Below, in pieces: positions 22,294 to 32,886 of a stretch of DNA of 64,000 bases (position 1 is its first letter; each line of letters starts with the position of its first letter). This DNA comes from Peronospora farinosa (taxonomy: Eukaryota; Oomycota; Peronosporomycetes; Peronosporales; Peronosporaceae), in assembly GCA_947646735.1 (NCBI GenBank), contig CANTFK010000914.1, positions 1-64,000 on the forward strand. The letters are read 5' to 3'. The position numbers were made by a program, and so were the translations under genes. The notes beneath the pieces were generated by a model. It did no database searches. It saw only the letters and a list, made by a program, of their open reading frames with translations, and had not been told where the DNA came from.

Positions 22294-23963
22294 CGGAGTA
22301 TGTGCCGTTCCACTGTCACTGAACTCTGCTCGACACTATTATTGTTGACATTTGAGTTTATCAACTCAGACACTCCAATGTCCCGCGCACTAACTGAATC
22401 AGTTAATGGCTCGCGCCAATAGCACTTTTGTTTCTTAGCGAAGGTGGGTTCATGACTCTCCAAAGCTTCGCTAGGAACATTGCGCGTTGCGCCTAAAGTT
22501 TTGGATCTCCAATCGATCCACGGCTCATGGCGTTCCAGCCAGGCCATACCGAGAATGAGATCATATCTCGAGTCCTAATCTAGGACAAGACAGCGTTCAA
22601 CGCTATTGAAGTCTAAACACTTCACACCTAAGTTCAACGGAACTTTAGGAACGGTGACACGTACACCTGTTGCGAGGTGCACGGTTATACTATCACCCTC
22701 TTGCGCTTCTAGCGCCTCAGCATACAGCTGACTCCCTTCAAGGGAACGACGTCGGACATAATTCCCTGACGCCCCTGAGTCAATTAAAATTGACCATGGT
22801 TTCTCAAAACCCTTAACGGTTGCCGGCACAACCAACAAACCTGGCTTGTAATTCTGTTCCATGGAAGCATCCACAGAACCAGCTGGGGCTAAGCCCTGTT
22901 TACCTTTACCTCCTAAAGATCCAACAGAACTTAGTTCTTTCCCAGTAGGGTGCCCCGCGCCTACTGGGAGTTGACGTTTTCCCCTGCTCGCCTTTTGGCT
23001 AGGAGCAGGGTTTCGGCTCTTCCAATTTAAACGTTGCTTTCGCAACGGACAGCTAGGGCGAAGATGCCTAGTGCTTCCGAACATGTAACATATACGGATG
23101 TTACCTTGCTGCTTAGCAGCTTGAAGCTTAGCTTCTTCAGCATGGCTGAGGTCCATGGGTTCCGCCCTGTTAGAGGTATTTGATTGATACCATGGCAGAC
23201 CATAGCGAGCAGATTTGAAATTAAATTCAGCGTTAAACGCTATGCTTACTGCCTCCTCGAAAGTCGAAGGTTTGACACGGAAAACTTCTGTCCTGGCGAC
23301 CTTAGTACGAAGTCCTTCCATAAAAATGGTTACTCGGACTTCTTCTGCCAGAGGGTCCTGCTGCATAGCTGCAATGAGAGTTTTCAACTCTTGGACATAG
23401 TCCGACAATTCTTTCTTACCCTGTCGGGTAGCTAAGAAGCGTGAGCGCACACGATAAGCCTGATTAGGCGGTGCAAACACACAAGTTAATTGCTTTTTAA
23501 GCATTTCCCATGTGGGGAATGCGGCATTTACAGAGACATCGCTCGTTAGAGCCCACTCTCTAGCTCTTCTACCGAGCTTCGAAATGGCCAAGCCAACTCG
23601 TTGCTTATCTGAAACAAGCATGGCGGCATCCATTGCCATTTCAACTTCTCGGACCCAGAGGAGAAGATTTTCTCCCTCCTTCCCCTCAAAGGTCTTTACG
23701 TTTAAAACGAGTGGGCGAGCCTTTCGCTCTGCCTCGGGCACAGGTACCGGGATGTACTGTGTAGGCGCAGCTGACGCTGCCTAGTCATGGAACTGCCCGA
23801 GTAGCGTTGCTTCATAACGCATAAAGGCCTCAAGGCGAGCTTTTAAAACCTCGGGGCCTTGGGCCAAAAGGCCCTCGATTTGATCGGGCCCAACGAACGC
23901 AGATAATTTATCTAGCGCGAGTCGTTGCGCCTCAAAGAGGTGGTTTTGATTTTCCATCCTCAC
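22294..23963 (-). pseudogene. Gypsy gag-protease, two in-frame stops
   Basis: On the minus strand a single reading frame runs 23,963 to 22,290 but is cut by TAG at 23,781-23,783 and TAG at 22,575-22,577. Gag: coiled N-terminus (LFEAQRLALDKLSAFVG), then capsid core with [20 protein letters not shown] and [14 protein letters not shown] knuckle-like [15 protein letters not shown] follows, in which the second Cys of CX2C is Phe-Gly. Protease: [19 protein letters not shown] and YDLILGMAWLERHEPWIDWR. It then shifts frame into the repeat array. The same-frame nature of both stops suggests recent point mutation rather than wholesale decay. Confidence 0.85.
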
Positions 23964-25335
23964 ATAGGGTCAGTCTGTAAGGACTCAGGTGTAGGATTGA
24001 CTACAAGTGCTACCAAGTGTAGCGGAGCTGCACAGCTCTTTAGCCAGAGGAAGACTTTAGGCTGAGAGCCTCTTAGTTCTAGAGAACTAAATAGAGTTAA
24101 GGCTAAAAGCCACTTAGTTCTAAGGAACTAATTAAACGACTTAAAGTCACCCTGTTCTAAGGAAGTAGGAGAGACTTTTAGTCAGCAAGCAATAAGCTTA
24201 AGGTTCAGCGAACCAACGCACAGAGTGCAAGAACAAGCTAGAAGCTTAAGGTTCAGCGAACCAACGCACGAAGTGCACAAGAGAACAAGTCAGAACGACT
24301 TGTGATCTTACACTCAAAATGAGAACTGATTTTATTTATGCATCAAGATTTTATGAATAGTCCTACTCTAAGTACACTACACTAGATTAATTCTATAATA
24401 GTAATTATTATATGCAGACTTTGCTATGGGACGACGTATCGTCTAAACATCTGTGTATGATGTACTCAGTACAGCGTTATCGATTATCGAATTCTAATCG
24501 ATAAGATACGGTATTACCGAATACCGTATCTTTAACGCTTATACTTAATACCTCTCTAAAGAGAAGTATCAAAAGTGCATTATATGCAATACAAGGGGAC
24601 TTCAACCGTAAACTCTCGGAAAAGACGCTACAACCGTCGTGTACACTATGTACGAAGTGGAAGAATAAACATTCACAACATGTAGGACGATCCATTTATC
24701 TGAAGTACTATCATGTGGAGGATAAGCAGCCGGGCGTGGAACATTCGGCTGGGACCTCAGCATGCAAGGCATAGACAAAGCTTAAAAAATTCGCGTGTTG
24801 CATAAAAGAATCCTCGCAAACGAATACGGATTCAAAGATTTCAATCCCGCGTGTAAACGAAAACAACTGCGACTTGTAAAGGTAGAGATAAGTTTGGAGC
24901 CGGTGCAATACAGGTACTCTGTACTAACTCGACATTGTAAAAATCACGTAGTTGAGTTGTTCAAAGAGTCCGGTAGTGAACATTATTTCAGCGTCGTAGT
25001 GGATCTCACGAAGATCGACTACGGTGCTGGAATAATGTTCGTTTAACCAGTAGGTAGTTGTGATAGATAATGGCTTCGCCCTTCAGTTTAAGAGTATCGA
25101 CTATTCCTCATGGCGTTTGCGATGATACTTATGCTAGAGTAGCTAGGCGTGCAACACCATGAAATGGGGTACCATTAACACTCTCGTTATAAGAACGACT
25201 ACAACGGAGTCTTAGGCTCTCTTCAATTATTTTACCAAAGTGCCTGCTAAGGAAGTTTCCAGGAGCGTCGCTGCTTCACAGCACAGACTTTTCAACACGA
25301 CGATATGTCAAGTTTACTTACCAATGTGTACAATT
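23964..25335 (-). repeat. Leader/LTR region of the minus-strand gypsy element and flank
   Basis: No gene is seen. Just upstream of the gag start (on the minus strand) is a leader, with a 49-bp tandem duplication (AAGCTTAAGGTTCAGCGAACC at 24,193 and again at 24,242) and a set of AGTTCTAAGGAACTAA-like short palindromes (24,070-24,150). The exact LTR ends could not be set. From about 24,700 to 25,335 the sequence is unclassified. Confidence 0.4.
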
Positions 25336-25397
25336 CCAACAACAGAATACTCTGGTTCATAGGGCGCTCCAAATGAACCAGAGTATTCTGTTGTTGG
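25336..25397. repeat. Perfect 25-bp inverted repeat, 12-base loop
   Basis: Arms at 25,336-25,360 and 25,373-25,397 are exact reverse complements, with loop AGGGCGCTCCAA. The arm begins CCAACAACAGAATACTCTGG. No ORF uses it. It lies about 600 bp before the secreted repeat protein. It could be a small fold-back element or a hairpin RNA source. Confidence 0.9.
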
Positions 25398-26011
25398 TGT
25401 TTTCGCGTTGCTGGTTCAGCCAGATCAGGTCAGGTAACAAAAAGACGTGTCGTCATCTTGACTGCTTTGCGCTTGGTTTACATTAGATTGCATTATACGT
25501 CTAGGCCGTGCAATAGGCGCATTGCACAAAAAAGCTGTCGCGCTTTGTAGTCGCTCCTTTAATCGACTTACGAACCCTCTTCTACACGAAACGGTTCTTA
25601 CACACCACCTGTAAGCTTCCTCATCATTTAAATATGCACAACTCCGATCTTATGAGGTTTTCAATGAACGGAAATCCACTTTGATCCCTGGCGCGTTCGC
25701 TCCGAAACAAGTGGAAATGCACTAGCGATAACACGCGCCGTCGCTTCCAGCAGATCTTACTAATGTAAATTTCGTTACCCCACCCACCCCATGCAAGTTA
25801 AGATTGGACGACTTGTTGTTGTTTCATCGTGACCGCTATACAGTTGGTAACTAGCCCTACGCGCCATAATCATGATCCAATGCACATCCAAACGAAGAGC
25901 GTCTGTCGGATTTCGCTGCAGTGTTGAAGCGTCTATAGTTTGTACGTTCATTCGTCAACTTGCTTCGTTTTCACGCTACTGTCACTTTTCTTAGCGTTGC
26001 AAGTAAAAGTC
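25398..26011. other. Intergenic, upstream region of secreted repeat gene
   Basis: No gene was recognised. It presumably holds the promoter of the gene at 26,012. An upstream ATG at 25,940 is in frame with it, but that start would put 24 residues before the signal peptide. Confidence 0.4.
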
Positions 26012-26518
26012 ATGATCTCTATTAAAAAAAGTTTGATTGTGTCCGCGGTAGCAGTGGCGCTGATCACAACCACAGGGGGTGTGGACGGCTACGATGTCGT
26101 CGTGTCGAGTAAATCGGCATACAACATGAAGAGAACGCTGCGCATTGCCGCCACCAACGCTGGTGGGGCCAACAACGGGGGCAACGCTGGTGGGGCACTA
26201 TCCAACCCGGACAAAGCTGCCTGGTTGGGAACAGGTCGCGGCCAACGCTGGTGGGGCCAAGAACGGGGGCAACGCTGGTGGGGCACTATCCAACCCGGAC
26301 AACGCTGGTGGGGCACTATCCAACCCGGACAAAGCTGCCAACAAGGCTGGTTGGGAACAGGTCGCGGCCAACGCTGGTGGGGCCAAGAACGGGGGCAACG
26401 CTGGTGGGGCACTATCCAACCCGGACAGTGCCGCCAACAAGGCTGGTTGGAAACAGGTCGCGGCCAACGCTGGTGGGGCACATTATGGCGGACACAATGG
26501 GAGAGAAGCCGGCGGTAA
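26012..26518 (+). CDS. Secreted repeat protein with RTLR motif, frameshifted in its repeats
   Basis: The start at 26,012 gives a clean signal peptide (KKSLIVSAVAVALITTT, cleavage near residue 26). An RTLR motif lies at residues 41-44, in the window where RxLR effectors carry their host-targeting motif. No EER follows. The body is then a Gly/Ala/Asn-rich repeat of about 32 residues (AANAGGAKNGGNAGGALSNP). In the first copy the DNA lacks 8 bases (AACAAGGC, expected after 26,221) that later copies have. The frame therefore moves to a Trp/Gly/Arg-rich reading (GQRWWG) ending at 26,518, while the repeat frame continues open to 26,660 in the third frame (tail GATSNIDFTAVQGEINPG). It is either a pseudogenised allele or a sequencing error. 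Function is unknown; RxLR effector candidate only. Confidence 0.6.
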   Translation: MISIKKSLIVSAVAVALITTTGGVDGYDVVVSSKSAYNMKRTLRIAATNAGGANNGGNAGGALSNPDKAAWLGTGRGQRWWGQERGQRWWGTIQPGQRWWGTIQPGQSCQQGWLGTGRGQRWWGQERGQRWWGTIQPGQCRQQGWLETGRGQRWWGTLWRTQWERSRR

Positions 26519-27213
26519 CACTAGAGGCAACGCTCCTGCTACGAGCCCTGGTAATACGAATTCGGGCAATGTCAACAAAAAGTACAACGGTGCGACGTCG
26601 AACATTGACTTTACCGCGGTCCAAGGCGAGATAAACCCTGGTACTGTGGTGCCGCAGTAGAGATTTGGCTCACCTTCCTTTTACGTGATTGTAGCGTAAA
26701 AGACCAAGTGCCCTTAGGTGCACGATTAATGTTGAATATATGTGGAGTTGATCATTTGTCTTGTTGGTTTACACTGATATATGCTTCAAAGGTTCCGCGT
26801 CTTTGTGTCACAGTGACGTAGCTTCCTTTCAAGAATAGACTAGAGTCTTAAACTTTTTTTATCCTCGATATCATGTAGGCAGCACAACTGCAGATTATTA
26901 GCGGCTCATACCCATGCTAAGCGGCGCAAATGACGTTGACAGGAGGGGACCCGATTTTCGATGAGCAACAACTTGCAAGGCAAAAGACAAAGTTACACTA
27001 GACAAGAAACAGTATAATATGAACGTCTACTCGCTTACAGTTTTGACGCGTAGACTCTGTAATGGATTATGGTAAACTCAATTTGTACTACCAGAGAAGC
27101 ATCGTTTACAGAAGACTGTGTCATTGTATCATAGGATAGATTCGTTTGTTATTAGATTGATAAAGAAGCATGGATCTCGGATCTTAGCCGGGTAGAAAGC
27201 CAAATATTTGGAT
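26519..27213. other. Intergenic; contains the original-frame tail of the repeat protein
   Basis: Positions 26,519-26,660 continue the repeat protein in its other frame to a TAG. The remainder (26,661-27,213) lies between two converging genes and shows no ORF of interest. Confidence 0.5.
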
Positions 27214-28452
27214 CTAGTCTTGATACGGACCTTGCACTTTGCCACTGATGTAGCTCTTATCAACGTTGACAAAGTTGAGTGATGGTTCCGAAATGGTGGT
27301 GCTTTCATCAGCAGTCGTTCCAGTAGGATCAGATGAACCACACGATTCGTCAACTTCACTACCAACAACATCGATCGATCCACGATCCTTCTCACCGCCA
27401 GCAATGTCAAACGATCCACAGTCCTCTTCAACTAAACCTGCATTTCCAACGACTTCGTTGTTTTCACCGCCAGCAACATCAAGAAAGTCGCAATCTTTGT
27501 CATCCTGATCGTTACCAGTAATGTCAAGTGAACTGTCATGTCCGCTACCAGCGACAGCGGTGGGGGCAGCGGTAAAAGTCGGTGTGATTGTAGCCACTGT
27601 CGAAGTGGCCGTCGTTGCAGTTGGGGTAGAGGTAGTCGTCGTTTGCCCAGCGGCTGAGACCGGCAGAGGAGAAGTAGTCGTCGTTGGCACAGCAACTGAG
27701 ACCGGCGGAGGAGAAGTAATCGTCGTTGGCACAGCAACTGAGACTGTCGGAGGAGAAGTAGTCGTCATTGGCCCAGCGGCTGAGCTTGTCGGAGTGTTGT
27801 GCTGTTCCATCGATCCATTGCTGGTTGAATTTGATGGAGAGGGAGAGTCCAAGCCTCTGCCGCCTTCAATTGCCGCGCAGTTAACGTAAACTTGCCATGT
27901 CGTCGTGTGCAAGGCCAACCAGTAGAATGTCAAATGACTCGCACCAGTGCAGCCTGCCTTATCGTAGGGCATTTTAGCTGGAGCAGTGGTAAAGTGCGCC
28001 GCGCAGTTGGTATCTTGGAATACTCGGGTGTCGTCACACCAAGCTTCACAAGGACCATGGTGTGATTCAGTAAATCCTTCCGTGTCGGAGTGGATCCATT
28101 CTAGCTCGTTCGGAAGTGGCTGAGGATTCTCATTTGGATCGGTTAGTCCACATTCAATATTGGCACCATTGGCCACAATCTGCCCCAATTCGGTCACGAA
28201 TTCCTTGATGGAGGTGTACTTGCTCGCCGTGAAAGCCGTCCAGAATGCTGCTGCGTTATTCGCAGGTGACTGACTAAATGATCCCGACAAGCCTGAAGTG
28301 CTAGAATTAATCGTTGCAATGAATTGAGTACGATCAACGTCGTTTGGAAAGGTCACCGCTGGTTTGCTCATCCAACCGTGTGCGTTTGTACTACCAAGGA
28401 CTAGAGCTACAGCTCCAATCATAACAGTGATGTGGGCCATGGATTTCAGCAT
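27214..28452 (-). CDS. Secreted AA17-type lytic polysaccharide monooxygenase with mucin-like tail
   Basis: 412 residues. A signal peptide of 24 residues ends STNA, leaving His25 as the first mature residue. This is the hallmark of LPMOs, where the N-terminal His forms the copper brace. The catalytic domain (about 25-200) has paired Cys and a second His region, SHHGPCEAWCDD (about 130-141), then MPYDKAGCTGASHLTFYWLA and WQVYVNC, matching oomycete AA17 proteins reported to cleave pectin oxidatively. From about 205 on is a Ser/Thr/Pro-rich tail with repeats of PTTTTSPPPVSVAV type, then Asp/Gly-rich units. The tail is probably O-glycosylated; no GPI signal is clear. A paralogue lies 3.3 kb away on the same strand. 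A downstream ATG at residue 5 is a possible alternative start. Confidence 0.85.
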   Translation of the reverse strand: MLKSMAHITVMIGAVALVLGSTNAHGWMSKPAVTFPNDVDRTQFIATINSSTSGLSGSFSQSPANNAAAFWTAFTASKYTSIKEFVTELGQIVANGANIECGLTDPNENPQPLPNELEWIHSDTEGFTESHHGPCEAWCDDTRVFQDTNCAAHFTTAPAKMPYDKAGCTGASHLTFYWLALHTTTWQVYVNCAAIEGGRGLDSPSPSNSTSNGSMEQHNTPTSSAAGPMTTTSPPTVSVAVPTTITSPPPVSVAVPTTTTSPLPVSAAGQTTTTSTPTATTATSTVATITPTFTAAPTAVAGSGHDSSLDITGNDQDDKDCDFLDVAGGENNEVVGNAGLVEEDCGSFDIAGGEKDRGSIDVVGSEVDESCGSSDPTGTTADESTTISEPSLNFVNVDKSYISGKVQGPYQD

Positions 28453-31400
28453 GTGGAAATGTTGGGATATAGCTTGGCTTGCGAACTTGACCGAGTAAAT
28501 GGTATTGTGAGAAAGTCAACTAAGACCTTAGCGTCACCGAGACAAGGCATACGTGACTGACAATGAAGTCATCAGAAGCAGGATGGTGTCTTATTAATCT
28601 ATAAAAATGCCGCTTTATCGACAGCATGCACCTAGTTTTCGTACAGGGTCCGTTGAAAGTGCAAGACGGTTCTGATATGACTGACAAGATGCTGCACATG
28701 TTGTTGTAATAGATGACTGACCACTCAAAAGTTGTCAGTCCGAGCAATGCATACCTGATTGAGAACAATTCGATCGTGTCGCATGCACATGTAGACAAGT
28801 AACTGTAACTGATACTCAAAGCTTGTTGTGTGACTCTTGCTATTATTTTGATAGGATCGTCGACTGAACATAATGGGCCGAACGAAACGGTCGAACCAGC
28901 GACTTGCCAGATCATGGTAAACCTGATATTATGCGCCACGTCTAGACTTGAACGTAGTCTGAAGTTATTTTACTCGCCAGATGAGGCTGAAGAGGGGAAC
29001 GAAGAGGTATGCAACTTTGTAATAGCAAGTCGTCACGTCGATTCCGTGTACACTGCGATTGTTCTAAACCATGAAACTTGCGTGTTCTCATCATTCTTTG
29101 CCATATTCGTTCTAGTCAACGCGCACGAACACTTGAACATGCTTAATGCTGAAACATCGTATACGTTTACTTGCGGCGACTCAACGAGGCAGGAATTCAA
29201 GAACTTCAATACGCCAGGCTTCGCAGCGTACAAATTCAAGGGGAGCAAGTGGCACAAAGTCCAGAGGTGTGGGGCACGTGGAAAATGCAGTAAACACGCA
29301 TTAACAAGTTCCTGCCATTTTTCGTTCCGCCTTTAGTCGCCGGCCCGTTCGCCAAGCGCGACTTCTGGTCCCATGAAGCAAACTTCCCTAGAGCGTGATA
29401 TCGTCGTTCCAATTTCGACTGGAGCTGTATATCGTTCATGATAAGCTTAGTAGAATGCGCATGTATGACCACTCGTTGGTTCATCCATAAAAAAACACTT
29501 GGCTGAGCAGTGAGCTCCACAGCAGTTACCCTCCTCTTTAATTGCGCTGCTACAAACCTAGTTGGCGATGTCCAGCCTGTACCTCAGTGTGACTCGTTCA
29601 CAGAGTCTTACTTTTTTTTCGTTTGGTGTCGAGGACATTCCTTACGCGGAGCAAGCTAAAAGTGAGAACTATTGCGAATTGTGGCCGCCTCCGAGTGCGC
29701 GTTCATCTGCACAGTAACCCGGACAACGACGGACAGCAAGACATTGAATCGTATCCGTTCAGGAAAGTATCTTTGCTTATAAGCTTGACACCCATAAGCA
29801 TCATCTTACCAACACACGAGGAGCTATAAGAGCACAGTAAACTGTAAAACCATTGATGTTCTAAGTGACTGTTAAGCTTTTAGTCGGTAACATTGTCTCT
29901 TCATCGCTTCTTTAGCTTCTTAAACAAAGAGCAAACAATGGATTGAGATTGAGACATTCGTCATACATTACACCAATATGGGGCAAGATGTGTTAGTCCA
30001 AGCGACTTTGTTGCGAAGCAAAATTTTTGCGTAGAATACGCGTCAAGTTCGTCTTTAAGCGAGATAGATAGCAATATGAGTAAGCGGCACTGGCAAAGAA
30101 CGACACGTTTTGCGCAAGAACTGCGGTAGGTCGTGGGGATTCTATGTAAGACTTCTGGCCCCGAAAAAGCTCAATGGAAAGTTTCAAAGAGAGCGAGTGA
30201 GATAGCACTCACTCTCATTGAGCTATCTATGGTAGGATGCAGCAGATACGACTGATTCAAATATCGATAGCCCAGCGGCGTCGTTTACTTTGCTTTTGTT
30301 CGTAATAGTCTAAATGTATGAGGCCAAGGTTCAAAGAGGTCCTTGTTGGTCTCTCTTCCATCCTTGACGAGGATGAAAGCAGTTGCTTGTCTTTATCAAA
30401 GCTGTCGAGGAGTGATATGCAGGACGGTGCTCTTTGTCCGTTGCATTGATGCAGCAAGTGCTAGGTCGTAAATGAAGGAGATGCAATAGTATGACATATG
30501 GTGCGTATCTTAGTGCGGCCCATGGGGATGAATGCCTTGCTCATCATTTAAGTTCTAGTCGCTCACTCTATAAACTAAATGACATAGTTGAGCACTTGCG
30601 ATATTAGTATTTACCAGATGTACATGTGGGCTTTAAAAGCATTTAAGCACAGCCACAGTTTTGATGTATCGAGTTATTCCGCAGAGTTAATTTCAAAGCG
30701 TATTAATCTTTCGCCTTTTACTAAAGATTACCGTGGAATTGACTCATAATATGCGGCTTCAACTAAATTTCTGTATCCCTCCTTGTGAGGGGAATTCCTT
30801 TATCTTATACAATTTCAATGCTATGCTTTGACTGGTCACACTTACTCGTAACGCATGTCGGAATCCTCATTGCGATACTTTCAATGTGTCTGCCAGCTGC
30901 GGCATCTCACAAGATCGTAATATACAGATGTAGTAGATTGTTCTCTATCGTACTGCCGTCGTCGATACTAGTTGTGTCTGATCAAAATTTGGCTTTTAAG
31001 TGCAGATGAGAGACCGTTTCAGTTGTGGCGGCAATCGCCCATATAATTACACTTTGGTAGAGCATTTTTAAACGCTTTTAATTGCACGAAATTCGTCACT
31101 ACTATAGGTCAGTAGCTTCTTACGGAGAGATTAAGCTCAGCCTCTTGGTAGTCCACCGTCGCAGTCTACCATTCAGTTTTAGAATAGTGCACCAAGTTTG
31201 CAATGAATTCGAGTGAGTCTTTTAGAATACGAGTCTCCAATAAGTTTGCCGTCGGTTAGTTTAGTTTTTTACGTCCTACTGTGCTACAGCGCTTTTACAT
31301 GTATTTATATGCTATAAATCTCCCTCCAATACGTTATGGCTTTGGTGGACGGAGATTTCAAGCTATTGGGTTTTTGTTATATCATAAATAAGGGCAAAAG

Positions 31401-31800
31401 AGGGAAGGCGACAAGTCTCGGTTGATCCGGGGAAGTTGAATTTTATATTCAGCCTCAGTCCGTACCTTTCGACTGGTATTTGCTTAACGATTCATGAGAT
31501 ACCTGAGCCGCATTTTACCGTATTCTATAATGCTCTAAGTCAAGCCCTAATTTATCTTTTCTACACTGCAGCATACCCACCCATCAGTTTTGTGCTGCAA
31601 ATGAAGACCACCGGCGCAAATTCGGTGGATTCAATCAAATGAATCGGGTAATCGACCACTTGTTGCAGCTAATCGTAGAAAAGGATTATCGCTTGTGTAT
31701 TCGTATTATCATGGTAATCGTCACATACGCTACGGAGTGATGAGATTTGCTTCTGACTTGCATTTACACGACACGACAAATATTCAAACTCTTTTTCTTA
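28453..31800. other. Intergenic region between the two AA17 genes
   Basis: About 3.3 kb. The longest open stretch (28,830-29,336, plus strand) has no recognisable domain and no signal peptide, so it is not called. An inverted AAATCTCC/GGAGATTT pair flanks a CTCCAATACGTTATGG-type sequence at 31,317-31,364 that resembles the terminus of the TIR element at 38,571. Confidence 0.5.
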
Positions 31801-32886
31801 CTACTGAGTGGTCTCCGTCAGCATAACATGACGGCGACGCACCCCGCACTTGTCGTTTATTGAAGGTTTGCCAAGAGCCTCGGTCTTGTCATCTTTTCTG
31901 TCCGCGTTGGACTCGTCAGTCGTCATTGGCTTCTCCTTCTCCTGCTCGTCCTGCTTTTCCTCACCATCTTTAGTAGGAGCGTCAGTCTGGGGCTCTTCCT
32001 TAGCAATGGGGTCAGCCTCAGCAGGCGTTTCACTAGGTGACGGCGCGGTGTCAGAAGAGGTAGTAGCCGGCGTATCGCTTGGGCTACTCGCAGGATTGTT
32101 CGATTCCGACTTGACTGTGGAAGCAGGCGTCTCTGGAGGCGACTCAGTAGGCGTCTCAGGAGGCGACTCAGTAGGCGTCTCAGGAGGCGACTCAGTAGGC
32201 GTCTCAGTAGGTGTCTCAGGAGGCGACTCAGGAGGCGACGACGCGGTAGCTGGCTCATTGCTTGGGCTACTTGCGGGGGTGCTCACTTTTGGTTTGGTGG
32301 ATGGCTTAGCGCCATTCAGAGAAGCGCAATTCGTGTACACCTGCCACGGTATCGCGTGCAAGGAAAGCCAGTGACACGTTAGCATGGAAGCACCTGTGCA
32401 TTTCGCCTTGTCGTACGGCACGTTGGCAGGGTTTTCCGGAAACTCCTCGGCAGCGTTCTTGCTCTGTATCACGATCGTATCATCACAATAACAAACCAAC
32501 GGTCCCTTGTGGCCAAACGTGAAGAAGTCCCATTGAATCATATCAGGGAGGTCTTGTAACGTGCCATCCACCACGGAATAGCCGCACTCTTTGGAAGCAC
32601 CTTTCTCGAGAATCTCGACTTTCCATATAAATTCCCTTAACGACTTGTATGAGCTGGCATTGAATGTTGTCCAGAACATGTCCATGTAAACTCCCACTTC
32701 GGTAGTGTAGGCTTTGCCGTTCGGAGGCGGCAACATTTTAGGATCAATATGACCGGAAGGATTGTTTTTGCTGGTGACCGAATCGGGCCAAGTTGGCATC
32801 GGTTTCGTCATTATATTGTGCGCTCCGGTGGTGGAAGCCAGCATGACGACAGCCATTGTAGCCGACTTGATAAAAGAGGACACCAT
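31801..32886 (-). CDS. Secreted AA17-type LPMO with Pro/Thr repeat tail
   Basis: 361 residues. Signal peptide (SFIKSATMAVVMLASTTGA) with mature His23 (HNIMTKP). The catalytic domain (about 23-200) parallels the paralogue at 27,214: SYKSLREFIWKVEILEKGAS, FTFGHKGPLVCYCDD (second His), VPYDKAKCTGASMLTCHW and WQVYTNCASLNG. The tail has about four SPPETPTE-type units (about residues 216-255), then a Ser/Ala/Thr-rich and finally acidic, Lys/Glu-rich end. The tail is much more charged than its paralogue's. Same strand and same gene order suggest tandem duplication; the catalytic domains are diverged, so it is not recent. It is expected to be secreted and copper-dependent, acting on pectin-like substrate. 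Confidence 0.85.
   Translation of the reverse strand: MVSSFIKSATMAVVMLASTTGAHNIMTKPMPTWPDSVTSKNNPSGHIDPKMLPPPNGKAYTTEVGVYMDMFWTTFNASSYKSLREFIWKVEILEKGASKECGYSVVDGTLQDLPDMIQWDFFTFGHKGPLVCYCDDTIVIQSKNAAEEFPENPANVPYDKAKCTGASMLTCHWLSLHAIPWQVYTNCASLNGAKPSTKPKVSTPASSPSNEPATASSPPESPPETPTETPTESPPETPTESPPETPTESPPETPASTVKSESNNPASSPSDTPATTSSDTAPSPSETPAEADPIAKEEPQTDAPTKDGEEKQDEQEKEKPMTTDESNADRKDDKTEALGKPSINDKCGVRRRHVMLTETTQ

Noticed and set aside
26089..26481. Pro/Arg/Gln-rich minus-strand ORFs across the repeat gene
   Set aside because: They are reverse readings of a Gly/Ala/Asn-coding repeat, open in many frames because the unit length is a multiple of three.
28830..29336. 168-codon plus-strand ORF between AA17 genes
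   Set aside because: No domain, signal peptide or codon pattern supports it; likely chance.
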